Part shown: positions 1 through 7,771 of the stretch, piece after piece
How the letters are laid out: each line of letters begins with the position of its first letter
Position numbering within the stretch: position 1 is the first letter of the stretch
NCBI RefSeq assembly: GCF_000521785.1
Contig: NZ_JALZ01000031.1
Location: forward strand, 1-34,774
Direction: 5' to 3'
Length of the DNA: 34,774 nucleotides
Origin: Roseivivax halodurans JCM 10272
Lineage (GTDB): Bacteria; Pseudomonadota; Alphaproteobacteria; Rhodobacterales; Rhodobacteraceae
Notes under the pieces: model-generated
Databases searched by the model: none
What the model was told of the DNA's origin: nothing
The model's input: only the letters and a program-made list of their open reading frames with translations
Translations under genes and position numbers: made by a program

Positions 1-14
1 CCGGGACGGCCCCG

Positions 15-1163
15 TTACCGAAGGGTGAAGCCCTGATGGCCGTGCCCGAAGTTCACCCACATCCCCGGAACGCCCGGCGCTGCGCCGACGAGCGGCAGCA
101 TGTCGGGCAGGCAGGGCCGCGTGCCTATCCACGGCTGCGCGTCGATCCGCTGGCCCACATCGATGATCTCCGCGATCCGTCGGGCGCCCCGGTCGAGCTG
201 GCGCGGCTTCGGCGCTGCCTCATGCGGCACGATTGCGGCGCCTGTAGCAAGTCTCAGACCGCCCCGCATCGAGGCCGCGACGATCCCGGAGCCCGTATCG
301 AGTAGGGGGCGCCGCAGGGCGCGTGGGGCGCTGAAATGCGCGTGGTAGCCACGCTTCAGGACCATCGGAACCCGCAGGCCGAAGCGGCGCAGGAGAGCGG
401 GTGACCACGGGCCGAGGGCGACGACGACCTTCTCGGCCTGGATGCGCGCCTCCGGGCCCCTTACCGTCCAGCCCGAACGGTCCTGCGACAGGGTCGATGC
501 GTCGGCGACCATGATGTGCCCGCCCCGTTGGCGGAAGAGATCTGCATAGGCCGTGCACAGCCCGCCCGGATCGGAACAGCTCCAGCTTTGCAGCATGTGG
601 ACTGCGCCCGCGACGTCCCCGGCCAGCGCCGGCTCCTCGGCCTTGAGTGCGGCGGCGTCGAGCGTGCGCGAGGTCACGCCGTAGAGCCGGTACAACCGCT
701 CTGCGTCCCGGGACGCGGCCTCGAGCCCGCGCCGCTCGCGATAGGCAAGTATCATCCCGTCGTGTGCGATCAGATTGCCTGCGCCCGCAGCGGCGATGAG
801 CGGGGCATGATCCTCAGTCGCTCGAACAGTCAGTTGCGCGTAGACTTGGGAGATCCGGCGATGCCGTTCGGGCAAGGAATGGCGGTAATAGGACCAGAGC
901 GCCGGGGCCATGCGCAGCAGGCCGGCGATGGACCAGGAGACGTCGTTGCCACGTCCGAGCAGATAAGACAGCAGAATACGCGGATCCCGGGGCAGGGCGT
1001 AGGGCTCTGCTGCTTCGGCCTGTATGACGCCCGCATTGCCGAAGCTGGTCTCTCGCCCAGGCGCGCTCCGATCGGCCAGCGTCACTACGTGACCGCGCGC
1101 CTGCAATTCGAGCGCAGAGCAGATGCCGATCATCCCGGCACCGAGAACAAGGATCTCAGCCAT
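15..1163 (-). CDS. FAD-dependent amino-acid oxidase/dehydrogenase, DadA-like (C-terminus apparently frameshifted)
   Basis: Belongs to the DAO/DadA flavoprotein family, which oxidatively deaminates D-amino acids or related amines and passes electrons to the membrane quinone pool or oxygen. The chosen start opens with MAEILVLGAGMIGICSALEL, the FAD-binding GxGxxG Rossmann motif at residues 7-12; the frame continues upstream, but that extension crosses the tRNA gene and is not protein-like. The C-terminal signature GHGHQGFTL is present, but the family's usual GPVTGR helix is replaced by Arg-stop, and a shifted frame just beyond reads VTG. Length is 382 aa against roughly 410-430 for the family. 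The true substrate cannot be told from sequence. It lies downstream of tRNA-Phe on the same strand. Confidence 0.8.
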   Translation of the reverse strand: MAEILVLGAGMIGICSALELQARGHVVTLADRSAPGRETSFGNAGVIQAEAAEPYALPRDPRILLSYLLGRGNDVSWSIAGLLRMAPALWSYYRHSLPERHRRISQVYAQLTVRATEDHAPLIAAAGAGNLIAHDGMILAYRERRGLEAASRDAERLYRLYGVTSRTLDAAALKAEEPALAGDVAGAVHMLQSWSCSDPGGLCTAYADLFRQRGGHIMVADASTLSQDRSGWTVRGPEARIQAEKVVVALGPWSPALLRRFGLRVPMVLKRGYHAHFSAPRALRRPLLDTGSGIVAASMRGGLRLATGAAIVPHEAAPKPRQLDRGARRIAEIIDVGQRIDAQPWIGTRPCLPDMLPLVGAAPGVPGMWVNFGHGHQGFTLR

Positions 1164-1242
1164 GAGATTTGGTAGAAGATTATTCTTTTGGCGGCAACGA
1201 AAGACGCCGGATCGCAGGGCTACGGCGGTATGAATTAAAAAG

Positions 1243-1254
1243 GCGCAACAGCGC
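1243..1254 (-). terminator. Possible rho-independent terminator after tRNA-Phe
   Basis: Read on the minus strand, GCGC-TGTT-GCGC is followed by C and a run of five T (positions 1241 down to 1237) and then AATT. The stem is only four base pairs, so the structure is weak, but the position about 30 bases after the tRNA 3' end and the T-run fit a terminator that separates the tRNA transcript from the flavoprotein gene. Confidence 0.4.
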
Positions 1255-1283
1255 GCATCTTCCGAAGTGACGTTGATGTAGTA

Positions 1284-1358
1284 TGGTGCCCGGGGGCGGA
1301 ATCGAACCACCGACACGAGGATTTTCAATCCACTGCTCTACCCCTGAGCTACCCGGGC
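1284..1358 (-). tRNA. tRNA-Phe (anticodon GAA)
   Basis: A full cloverleaf of 75 nt with encoded CCA reads on the minus strand. The acceptor stem is GCCCGGG/CCCGGGC with discriminator A. The D arm is GCTC-AGGGGTA-GAGC, the anticodon loop TTGAAAA (anticodon GAA), the variable loop GTGTC, and the T arm GGTGG-TTCGATT-CCGCC. The anticodon stem GTGGA/TCCTC has a U-U mismatch at the second pair (28-42); all other stem pairs are standard. The overall match to bacterial tRNA-Phe is strong. Confidence 0.96.
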
Positions 1359-1364
1359 ACCGGA

Positions 1365-1382
1365 GAGGGCGGCGTCGCCCTC
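1365..1382. repeat. Perfect hairpin immediately 5' of tRNA-Phe
   Basis: GAGGGCG-GCGT-CGCCCTC forms a perfect 7-bp stem with a 4-nt loop. It ends 7 bases from the first base of tRNA-Phe, in the gap between the divergent tRNA and selU. There is no T-run on either side. It may be a leader hairpin of the tRNA precursor or an incidental GC-rich structure. Confidence 0.35.
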
Positions 1383-1498
1383 GGGTGGAGGCGGAGATAA
1401 CCGAGGCCCCGAAGACTGTCCAGAGGGTCCGGGGCAGAAAATCCCAAGCTGACGTCACGGGCTTTCCCATCGCACGGGACGGGTGTAGAGCCCGCGTC

Positions 1499-2560
1499 AT
1501 GCCTCTTGAGCCGACCTCCCTCGACCATATCCTCGACCACGGGTTCGACAGCGTCATCGACGTGCGCTCGCCCGCCGAATTCGAGGAGGATCACGTGCCC
1601 GGCGCGATCAACCTGCCGGTTCTCGACAACGAGGAGCGGGCGCGCGTCGGCACCATATACAAGCAGCAATCGCCGTTCCTCGCGCGCAAGATCGGCGCGG
1701 CGCTGGTGTTTCGGAACGCCGCGACGCATATCGAGACGCGGCTCGCGCTCCATGACGGCGGCTGGCGGCCGCTTGTCTATTGCTGGCGCGGGGGGCAGCG
1801 GTCGGGGGCGTTCCGCTGGATGCTGTCGGAGATCGGCTGGCGGGCCGAGGTCGTGAAGGGCGGCTACAAGACCTATCGGCGGCTGTTGACCGAGGCGCTC
1901 TACGAAAGGCCGCTGGGCATGAAGCTCGTGCAACTCGGCGGATATACCGGAACGGCGAAGACCGACCTTCTGGGGCATCTCGCGAGACGCGGCGTGCAGG
2001 TGCTCGATCTCGAGGGGCTAGCGCGGCACCGCGGCTCGCTGCTCGGCGAGCGCCCTGGCGGGCAGCCGGCGCAGAAGGGCTTCGAGACGGCGCTGGCGCA
2101 GGCCGTGAGGGCGCTCGATCCGACGCGTCCGGTGGTGGTGGAGGCGGAAAGCTCGAAGATCGGGAAACTCAACCTTCCGCCGTCGCTGTGGGATGCCATG
2201 AAGGTGGCGCCATGGATCGAGGTCACCGCGCCGGTCGCGGAGCGGGCGGCCTATCTGGCGGAAGCCTACGAGGACATCCTCGCCGATGGCGCGGCGCTCA
2301 AGGAAAAGCTGGATCCGCTGCGGCGCTTCCGGGGGCACGAGGTCGTGGACCGATGGTTCGGAATGATCGACCGGGGCGAGCGGCAGGCGCTCTGCGCGGC
2401 GCTCGCGAGCGAGCATTACGACCCGTCCTACGAGACGTCGATGAGGGCGGTGAACCCGCGGATCGTCGCCCGCGTCGCGGCAGAGCGGCTCGATCCGGCA
2501 TCCCTCGAGGACGTGGCGGCGCGGATCGAGGCGGCGCTCTATTCGACCACGTCGATCTGA
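1499..2560 (+). CDS. selU: tRNA 2-selenouridine(34) synthase SelU/MnmH
   Basis: Converts 2-thiouridine to 2-selenouridine at the wobble position of tRNAs for Lys, Glu and Gln, via geranylation and using selenophosphate. The 353-aa protein has an N-terminal rhodanese domain (about residues 5-130) with the catalytic Cys95 in YCWRGGQRSG, and a C-terminal P-loop domain with Walker A GGYTGTAKT at 147-155. Both motifs are diagnostic for the YbbB/MnmH family and the length is normal. The frame is open further upstream through the tRNA gene, but family similarity starts at this ATG. The gene converges on and overlaps by 22 bp the gene for SelD, which supplies its selenophosphate. No selA or selB is nearby, so in this window selenium use appears directed to tRNA modification. 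Confidence 0.95.
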   Translation: MPLEPTSLDHILDHGFDSVIDVRSPAEFEEDHVPGAINLPVLDNEERARVGTIYKQQSPFLARKIGAALVFRNAATHIETRLALHDGGWRPLVYCWRGGQRSGAFRWMLSEIGWRAEVVKGGYKTYRRLLTEALYERPLGMKLVQLGGYTGTAKTDLLGHLARRGVQVLDLEGLARHRGSLLGERPGGQPAQKGFETALAQAVRALDPTRPVVVEAESSKIGKLNLPPSLWDAMKVAPWIEVTAPVAERAAYLAEAYEDILADGAALKEKLDPLRRFRGHEVVDRWFGMIDRGERQALCAALASEHYDPSYETSMRAVNPRIVARVAAERLDPASLEDVAARIEAALYSTTSI

Positions 2561-4701
2561 CCGTCGCCCTCGGTGAGCCAGCCGACCTGCGCCGCTTCCG
2601 AATAGCCGGCCGCCCGCAATGTCTCGATGAGCCGCGTGACGTCCGCGGGATCAACGGCCGCCAGAAGCCCGCCTGCGGTTTGCGGGTCGAAGAGAAGCTC
2701 GATCCCCGGCGTTTCCGGCAGATCGGGCGCGACGAGGCGGTTCTGATCGTAGAGGGTCGAGCGTACGCCCTGCGCCGCGAGCTCCTCGGCCCCGTCGAGA
2801 TGCGGGACCGCGTGCAGCCAGAGTTCGGCCCCGCCGCCCGACGCGCTTGCCATGTTCGAAAGATGCCCGGCGAGGCCGAAGCCCGTTACGTCGGTCATCG
2901 CATGCGCGCCGGAGAGGATGCGCGCCGCTTCGGCTTCGGAGCGGGCCATGCGCTCGAGCGCCGCGGCGACGACACGGCCCGGCGCCTGCATCTGCATCTC
3001 GGCGGCGAGGATCGTGCCGGATCCGAGGCCCTTCGTCATGATGAGGGCATCGCCCCGCTGGCCGCCGCCGAGGGTGATCGGCGCGCCGGTGCAGAGGCCG
3101 GTGATCGAAAATCCGATCGTCAGCTCGTCCCCGATGGAGGAATGCCCGCCGACGATATCCGCGCCCTCCGCGCGCAGCACGTCCTCGGCGGTCTGCAGGA
3201 TCTCGTCGAGGGTGCGGGCGGAGAGGTCTTCGGAGAGACGCGGCAGAACCAGGCTCACGGTTGCGGCCTGCGGTTCGGCTCCCATCGACCAGATGTCTCC
3301 GAGCGCGTGGATGGCCGCAATGCGGGTCATCATCGCGGGATCCTCGACGAAGGCGCGCAGGTGGTCGGTCGTCAGGACCTGCCACGCGCCACCGACCTCG
3401 ATGAGGGCGGCGTCGTCGCCGGAGAGCGGCCTGACATCGGCCCGCTGCGGCGGATGCAGGTGGGCGAGGGCGCGGTGCAGGGTCGAGCGGCCGACCTTGG
3501 CTCCGCAGCCGCCGCACATCGGCTTCGGTCCCATGGCGTCGCGAAGTCCGCGGGCGCGGGGCCAGGGCAGCTTCGGCTGATCCATCACCGGCAGGTCGCG
3601 GAACCTGTCCATGAACTTGCGGTCGATGCGGTCCTTCCATCGCCACACCCATGGGCCCGAGACCGAAAGACCGCTGCGCTCGCCGAAAGCCGCCTTCCGG
3701 CCGAGCGAGACGAGCTTGAGGTAATCGCTCTGCGGCTCGTAGCGACGGAACGCGTCGGTCCCCGTCGCGGCGCGCAGGTTGGCATGGAGGACCGGGGCCG
3801 CGCGCACCGCGTAGACCCCAGCCTTGGGGCGCGGCGCGTGGGAGAGATGGGCGCAGTCGCCCGCGGCGAAGACCGCCGGGTCCGAGGATTGAAGCCTTGC
3901 ATTGACGCTGACATAACCGTTCTCGAGCGCCAGCCCCGAACGGGAGAGCCATGACTGAGGCTTTGCCCCTGCTGTGCCCGCGATGAACGCCGCCTCGATC
4001 TCCTGTCCGTCGCCGAGGGTGAGGCCGTCACCTGTCACGCGGGTGATCTCGGCTTTTTCCCACAGGCGCACGCCCGCCTCGCGCAGCGCGGTCATGATCC
4101 TGCGGCGCGCGGCGCCGTCCATGCCGGGTAGGGCGAGGCCCCGCTCGACGAGGTGGACGCGGCGCTCTGTGGCCGAGAGCCGATGCGCCATCGCCATGGC
4201 CAGCTCGGCGCCCGCGATACCGGCGCCGATCACCGCTGCATCGCCGGGGGCGCCGGCGTCGAGGAAGGCGTGCCAGTGCGCCGCGAAGGGGCCGAGCGGC
4301 TTGGCCGGCACCGCATGCGTGGCAAAGCCGACGAGATCGGGCATGTCCGAGGTCACGCCGATGTCGAGCGAGGCGACGTCGTACCCGACTGGAGCGCGCC
4401 CCTCGACCATCACCTCGCGGCGCATGAGATCGATGCCGTCGGCCCGCCCGAGCACCAGCCGCGCGCCGGCAAACCGGGCGAGCTTCACGAGGTCGATGTC
4501 GAGATCGTCGCGTGCGTAATGACCTGCCACATGGCCCGGCAGCATGCCGGAATAGGCGGTCGTCGGACCGGGGTCGATCAGCGTCAGCCGCACGCCGGGG
4601 AGAGGGTCCATCCCCCATTTGCGCAGCACCAGCGCATGGGTATGGCCACCACCGACGAGCACGAGGTCGCGCGTGAGGGGCAAGGGGGGCGTCGCGTGCA
4701 T
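2539..4701 (-). CDS. selD: NDH-2-like FAD/NAD(P) oxidoreductase fused to selenide, water dikinase (SelD)
   Basis: A 720-aa two-domain protein. Residues about 10-360 form a pyridine nucleotide-disulfide oxidoreductase of the NDH-2/sulfide-quinone reductase type, with FAD motif LVGGGHTH near the N-terminus and a second GAGIAGAE motif near 157. Residues about 385-720 are SelD, which makes selenophosphate from selenide and ATP: PMCGGCGAK contains Cys399 and Lys402, matching the E. coli catalytic Cys17 and Lys20, followed by GGHSSIGDE, TDVTGFGLAGH and DPQTAGGLL. The catalytic position is Cys, not selenocysteine. This fusion is known; the reductase half may generate or deliver selenide (inference). 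The sequence AAGGAGAG lies just before the start. The 3' end overlaps selU on the other strand. Confidence 0.95.
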   Translation of the reverse strand: MHATPPLPLTRDLVLVGGGHTHALVLRKWGMDPLPGVRLTLIDPGPTTAYSGMLPGHVAGHYARDDLDIDLVKLARFAGARLVLGRADGIDLMRREVMVEGRAPVGYDVASLDIGVTSDMPDLVGFATHAVPAKPLGPFAAHWHAFLDAGAPGDAAVIGAGIAGAELAMAMAHRLSATERRVHLVERGLALPGMDGAARRRIMTALREAGVRLWEKAEITRVTGDGLTLGDGQEIEAAFIAGTAGAKPQSWLSRSGLALENGYVSVNARLQSSDPAVFAAGDCAHLSHAPRPKAGVYAVRAAPVLHANLRAATGTDAFRRYEPQSDYLKLVSLGRKAAFGERSGLSVSGPWVWRWKDRIDRKFMDRFRDLPVMDQPKLPWPRARGLRDAMGPKPMCGGCGAKVGRSTLHRALAHLHPPQRADVRPLSGDDAALIEVGGAWQVLTTDHLRAFVEDPAMMTRIAAIHALGDIWSMGAEPQAATVSLVLPRLSEDLSARTLDEILQTAEDVLRAEGADIVGGHSSIGDELTIGFSITGLCTGAPITLGGGQRGDALIMTKGLGSGTILAAEMQMQAPGRVVAAALERMARSEAEAARILSGAHAMTDVTGFGLAGHLSNMASASGGGAELWLHAVPHLDGAEELAAQGVRSTLYDQNRLVAPDLPETPGIELLFDPQTAGGLLAAVDPADVTRLIETLRAAGYSEAAQVGWLTEGDGQIDVVE

Positions 4702-4864
4702 GAGCTCTCCTTCCGCGTCGCAGACGGGCTAAGCACGGCAGGCCCTTTCACTCAAGTCCCCGCGCTGCGTTCAGGCAGCGGAGCGCTTGCCGGGCCACGT
4801 GACGTGGGGTGCGGCCGCCACTGGCCTCCTGGCATCGCGCGGCGCCGGTGGAAAGAGACCAGGC
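4702..4864. other. Intergenic region urtE-selD with inverted repeats
   Basis: This 163-bp gap separates the end of the urea transporter operon from selD on the same strand. It contains a hairpin CGCTGC-GTTCAG-GCAGCG (4763-4780) and a 13-bp dyad CCACGT-G-ACGTGG (4795-4807). Neither is followed by a T-run on the minus strand, so termination is uncertain. The dyad could be an operator for selD. No coding sequence is apparent. Confidence 0.4.
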
Positions 4865-5560
4865 TCAGATGGAGACCCGGGCGAGAAGGGCGTCGCGATC
4901 GATCTCTCCGGCGGCGCCCTCCAGCGACACGGCGCCTCGCGTGACCGCCGTGAAGCGGTCGGCAAGGCCCCAGGTGAAGTCGAAATATTGCTCGACCAGA
5001 ACGATCGCCATCTCTCCCTCGTCGCGCAGGCGCCTGATCACCCGGCCGATATCCTGAATGATGTTCGGCTGGATGCCCTCGGTCGGCTCGTCGAGAAGAA
5101 GCACGCGCGGCCGCGTGATGAGCGCGCGGGCGATGGCGAGCTGCTGCTGCTGCCCGCCCGAGAGGTCGCCGCCGCGCCGGGTCCGCATGTCCTTCAGCAC
5201 CGGGAAGAGCTGCCAGATCTGGTCCGGCACCCCGCGCTCGGCGCGGTCGAGGCAGGCGAATCCGGTCTCGAGGTTCTCCTGCACGGTGAGCAGGGGAAAG
5301 ACCTCTCGGCCCTGCGGCACATAGGCGATGCCGGCCCGGGCGGCTTCGGTGGCGCTCGGATGGTTCAGAGGCCGGCCGCCGAGCGTGATGGTCCCGGTTG
5401 TGTAGGGATGCCGCCCGGCGATCGCCTTCAGGAGCGACGTCTTGCCGACCCCGTTGGTGCCCATCACCGCGGTGACGCGGCCTGCTTCGGCCAGAAGGTC
5501 GATCCCGTGCAGGATCTGGCTCTGGCCGTAATGCAGCGTGAGGTTCGAGACGTTCAGCAT
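4865..5560 (-). CDS. urtE: Urea ABC transporter ATP-binding protein UrtE
   Basis: One of the two cytoplasmic ATPases that power the high-affinity urea importer UrtABCDE, a member of the branched-chain amino acid (LivF-like) ABC family. The 231-aa protein has Walker A GTNGVGKT at 34-41, signature LSGGQQQQLAIARAL and Walker B RVLLLDEPTEGIQ. The phrase EPTEGIQPNIIQDI is typical of UrtE as distinct from LivF. It is the last gene of the operon, starting 3 bases after urtD ends, so the two ATPases are almost certainly co-translated. Confidence 0.94.
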   Translation of the reverse strand: MLNVSNLTLHYGQSQILHGIDLLAEAGRVTAVMGTNGVGKTSLLKAIAGRHPYTTGTITLGGRPLNHPSATEAARAGIAYVPQGREVFPLLTVQENLETGFACLDRAERGVPDQIWQLFPVLKDMRTRRGGDLSGGQQQQLAIARALITRPRVLLLDEPTEGIQPNIIQDIGRVIRRLRDEGEMAIVLVEQYFDFTWGLADRFTAVTRGAVSLEGAAGEIDRDALLARVSI

Positions 5561-5563
5561 CGC

Positions 5564-6349
5564 TCAGCGTCCGAGATAGACATCGATGACCTCCGGATTT
5601 GCCGTGACATGGTCGAGCGACCCCTCGGCGAGGACGGACCCTTCGTGGAGCACCGTGACCTTGCAGCCGAGGCGGCGGACGAACTCCATGTCGTGCTCGA
5701 CCACCACAACCGCGTGCCGCTCTGCGAGGCGCTTCAGCAGGTCCGTCGTATGTTCGCGCTCGGCCGGCGTCATTCCGGCGGCGGGCTCGTCGACGAGGAG
5801 AAGCCGCGGATCCTGAGCCAGAAGCATGCCGATCTCGAGCCATTGCTTCTGGCCGTGCGAGAGCTCGCCGGCGATGCGGGGCAGGTGCTCGGCGAGGCCG
5901 ATCTCGGTGGCGATGGCCGTGATGCGCTCTGCACCGCTTGCGCCGGTGCGACCGAGCAGCACGTCGAAGGGGCCGCGTGGCGCCTTCAGGGCCATGGCGA
6001 GATTTTCCTCGACCGTCTGCGCCTCGAAGACGGTGGGCTTCTGGAACTTGCGGCCGATGCCTTCCCGGGCGATGCGGCTCTCGCTCATCTTTAGGAGCGA
6101 GACGTTGCGCTCGCCCCAGGTCACGCGGCCCTCGTCGGGCCGCGTCTTGCCGGTGACGATGTCCATGAAGGTGGTCTTGCCCGCACCGTTGGGGCCGATC
6201 ACCGCCCGTAATTCGGGCTCGCCGATCTGGAAGGAGAGGTTGTTGATCGCGCGGAACCCGTCGAACGACACCGAAACGCCCGAAAGCTCGAGCAAGGTTT
6301 CGCGTTTGCGGGTCGGGCGCGTGTCCGGGGCGAGCGCGGCATCCGTCAT
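5564..6349 (-). CDS. urtD: Urea ABC transporter ATP-binding protein UrtD
   Basis: The second ATPase of the urea importer (LivG-like). The 261-aa protein shows Walker A GPNGAGKT at 52-59, the signature LSHGQKQWLEIGM (the HGQKQWLEIG form is characteristic of UrtD) and Walker B LLLVDEPAAGMT, with H-loop VVVEHDMEFV. The start ATG overlaps the urtC stop in ATGA, so translation is coupled to the permease. The frame is open far upstream across urtC, but only this start gives a normal N-terminus. Confidence 0.94.
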   Translation of the reverse strand: MTDAALAPDTRPTRKRETLLELSGVSVSFDGFRAINNLSFQIGEPELRAVIGPNGAGKTTFMDIVTGKTRPDEGRVTWGERNVSLLKMSESRIAREGIGRKFQKPTVFEAQTVEENLAMALKAPRGPFDVLLGRTGASGAERITAIATEIGLAEHLPRIAGELSHGQKQWLEIGMLLAQDPRLLLVDEPAAGMTPAEREHTTDLLKRLAERHAVVVVEHDMEFVRRLGCKVTVLHEGSVLAEGSLDHVTANPEVIDVYLGR

Positions 6350-7572
6350 TCTGCGGCCTCCGTCTTGCGCAGCGCGCTGGCATCGGGGCCGAGATCGCGG
6401 CTCCGCGACGGCGCGCGCCGCTCCGCAACGAGGTCGATCAGCCCGCCGATCCCCTTGGGCGCGTAGAGCGTCACGGCGACGAACGAGAGACCAAGAAGCA
6501 CGAGCCACCAGTCGGTCCACTGGATCTCGTAGAATCCGAGGTCGATATCGGGCGCGCCTCCGCCGGTGAACCAGGACGACAGGAGCGACACCGAAGCCGC
6601 GCCGATCACCGCGCCGTAAAGCCGGCCCCTGCCGCCGATCGCGACCCAGACGGCGAGGTATATGGAAGCGATGGGCGCGATCTCGGCCGGGTTGATGATC
6701 CCGGCCTGCGGGTAGTAGAGCGCGCCTGCGAGCCCCGCGACGATCGCGGTGAGGGTGAAGACGAAGAGCTTGAAACCCTCCACGTGGTAGCCGAGGAACC
6801 GGACCCGCGCCTCGTTGTCCCGGATGCCCCTGACGACGGATCCCATCTTGCCCGAGACGACCCAGGCGAAGAGCAGATAGCCGAGCGCAAGGGCGACGGC
6901 GGAGACCCAGAAGAACGCGATGGAGACGACGCTCTGCGGCACGCCGCCGAGGCCCGGGATGTTCTGCAGTCCGGAAAGCCCGTTGTTGCCGCGCAGGCCG
7001 GATGCGTTCTGGAAGAGGTAGAGCGAGAGCGCGAGTGTCATCGCCTGCGTCAGGATCGAGAGGTAGACGCCCGTGACGCGGGACCGGAAGGCGAGCCAGC
7101 CGAAGACGAGGGCAAGAAGGCCGGGGACCAGAACGACCATCGCGAGCTGCAGGACCAGGCTGTCGGCGAAGGCCCAGAGCCAGGGGAACTCGCTTGCGCC
7201 GACGACGCCGAAGATCTGCGACGCGATGGCATCCTCGACCTCCTGCGGGGTTGGCGGGATGGCGGCGGAGGCGAGGCTGGCGGAGACGATGATCTCGGTT
7301 CGGGCATACATCAGCCACATGCCGATCGCGTAGCCGCCGAGCCCGAAGAAGGCCATGTGCCCCAGCGACAGGATCCCGCAATAGCCCCAGACCACGTCCA
7401 TCGCTATGGCGACGAGACAGAGGCACAGCGTCTTGCCGAGGGTCTTGACGAAGGAGGTGGAGATGGCACCCGTGCCGGTCGCCTCGGCGAGGAATGTCAC
7501 GCCGAGGCAGAAGGCGGCGAGAAGGCCGAGGAACCACAGAATCGACGGGTTGCTGCGGACGAGCGCTCTCAT
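6346..7572 (-). CDS. urtC: Urea ABC transporter permease UrtC
   Basis: Inner-membrane permease of the urea importer, LivM-like. The 408-aa protein is strongly hydrophobic with about nine or ten predicted membrane segments. It contains GYCGILSLGHMAFFGLGGYAI, shown here in part as GILSLGHMAFFG, the conserved LivM/UrtC N-terminal motif, and the cytoplasmic coupling segment VRGIRDNEARVRFLGY. Its charged tail (residues about 385-408) is longer than the membrane core needs. It overlaps urtD by 4 bases but is separated from urtB by a 199-bp intergenic block, unlike the tight packing of the rest of the operon. Confidence 0.94.
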   Translation of the reverse strand: MRALVRSNPSILWFLGLLAAFCLGVTFLAEATGTGAISTSFVKTLGKTLCLCLVAIAMDVVWGYCGILSLGHMAFFGLGGYAIGMWLMYARTEIIVSASLASAAIPPTPQEVEDAIASQIFGVVGASEFPWLWAFADSLVLQLAMVVLVPGLLALVFGWLAFRSRVTGVYLSILTQAMTLALSLYLFQNASGLRGNNGLSGLQNIPGLGGVPQSVVSIAFFWVSAVALALGYLLFAWVVSGKMGSVVRGIRDNEARVRFLGYHVEGFKLFVFTLTAIVAGLAGALYYPQAGIINPAEIAPIASIYLAVWVAIGGRGRLYGAVIGAASVSLLSSWFTGGGAPDIDLGFYEIQWTDWWLVLLGLSFVAVTLYAPKGIGGLIDLVAERRAPSRSRDLGPDASALRKTEAAE

Positions 7573-7771
7573 CGGGTCGCCTTCGCGCAGGTGTGGCGCC
7601 GCCCCGGGGCGGGTGGTCCCGGATTGCGTCTGCGCTGTGTGGCGCGGGGCGTGCGCCGATCCCGACCCAGCGGCGGGCGGAAAGCTGGAGTGGGGGCTCC
7701 GCCCCCGACGGCCCCCGGGAGTATTTTTGCCAAGAAGAAGCAGGGGGCATTGGAGGAGACGTTCGCCATGA
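7573..7771. repeat. Repeat-like intergenic block within the urt operon
   Basis: No gene is visible in this gap between urtB and urtC. It holds a perfect hairpin GGGGGC-TCC-GCCCCC (7692-7706), followed on the plus strand by CCCCCGGGAGTATTTTTGCC and AAGAAGAAG (7712-7740). From general familiarity with Rhodobacterales genomes, this combination of a G/C hairpin followed by CCGGGAGTATTTTTG and purine-rich sequence resembles a dispersed intergenic repeat; that was not tested here. It could act as an mRNA processing or attenuation site that lowers expression of urtCDE relative to urtAB. Confidence 0.5.

Noticed and set aside
1780-3954. 724-aa plus-strand open frame opposite selD
   Set aside because: Arg/Gly/Ala-rich shadow of the selU and selD genes in GC-rich DNA; both real genes are strongly supported.
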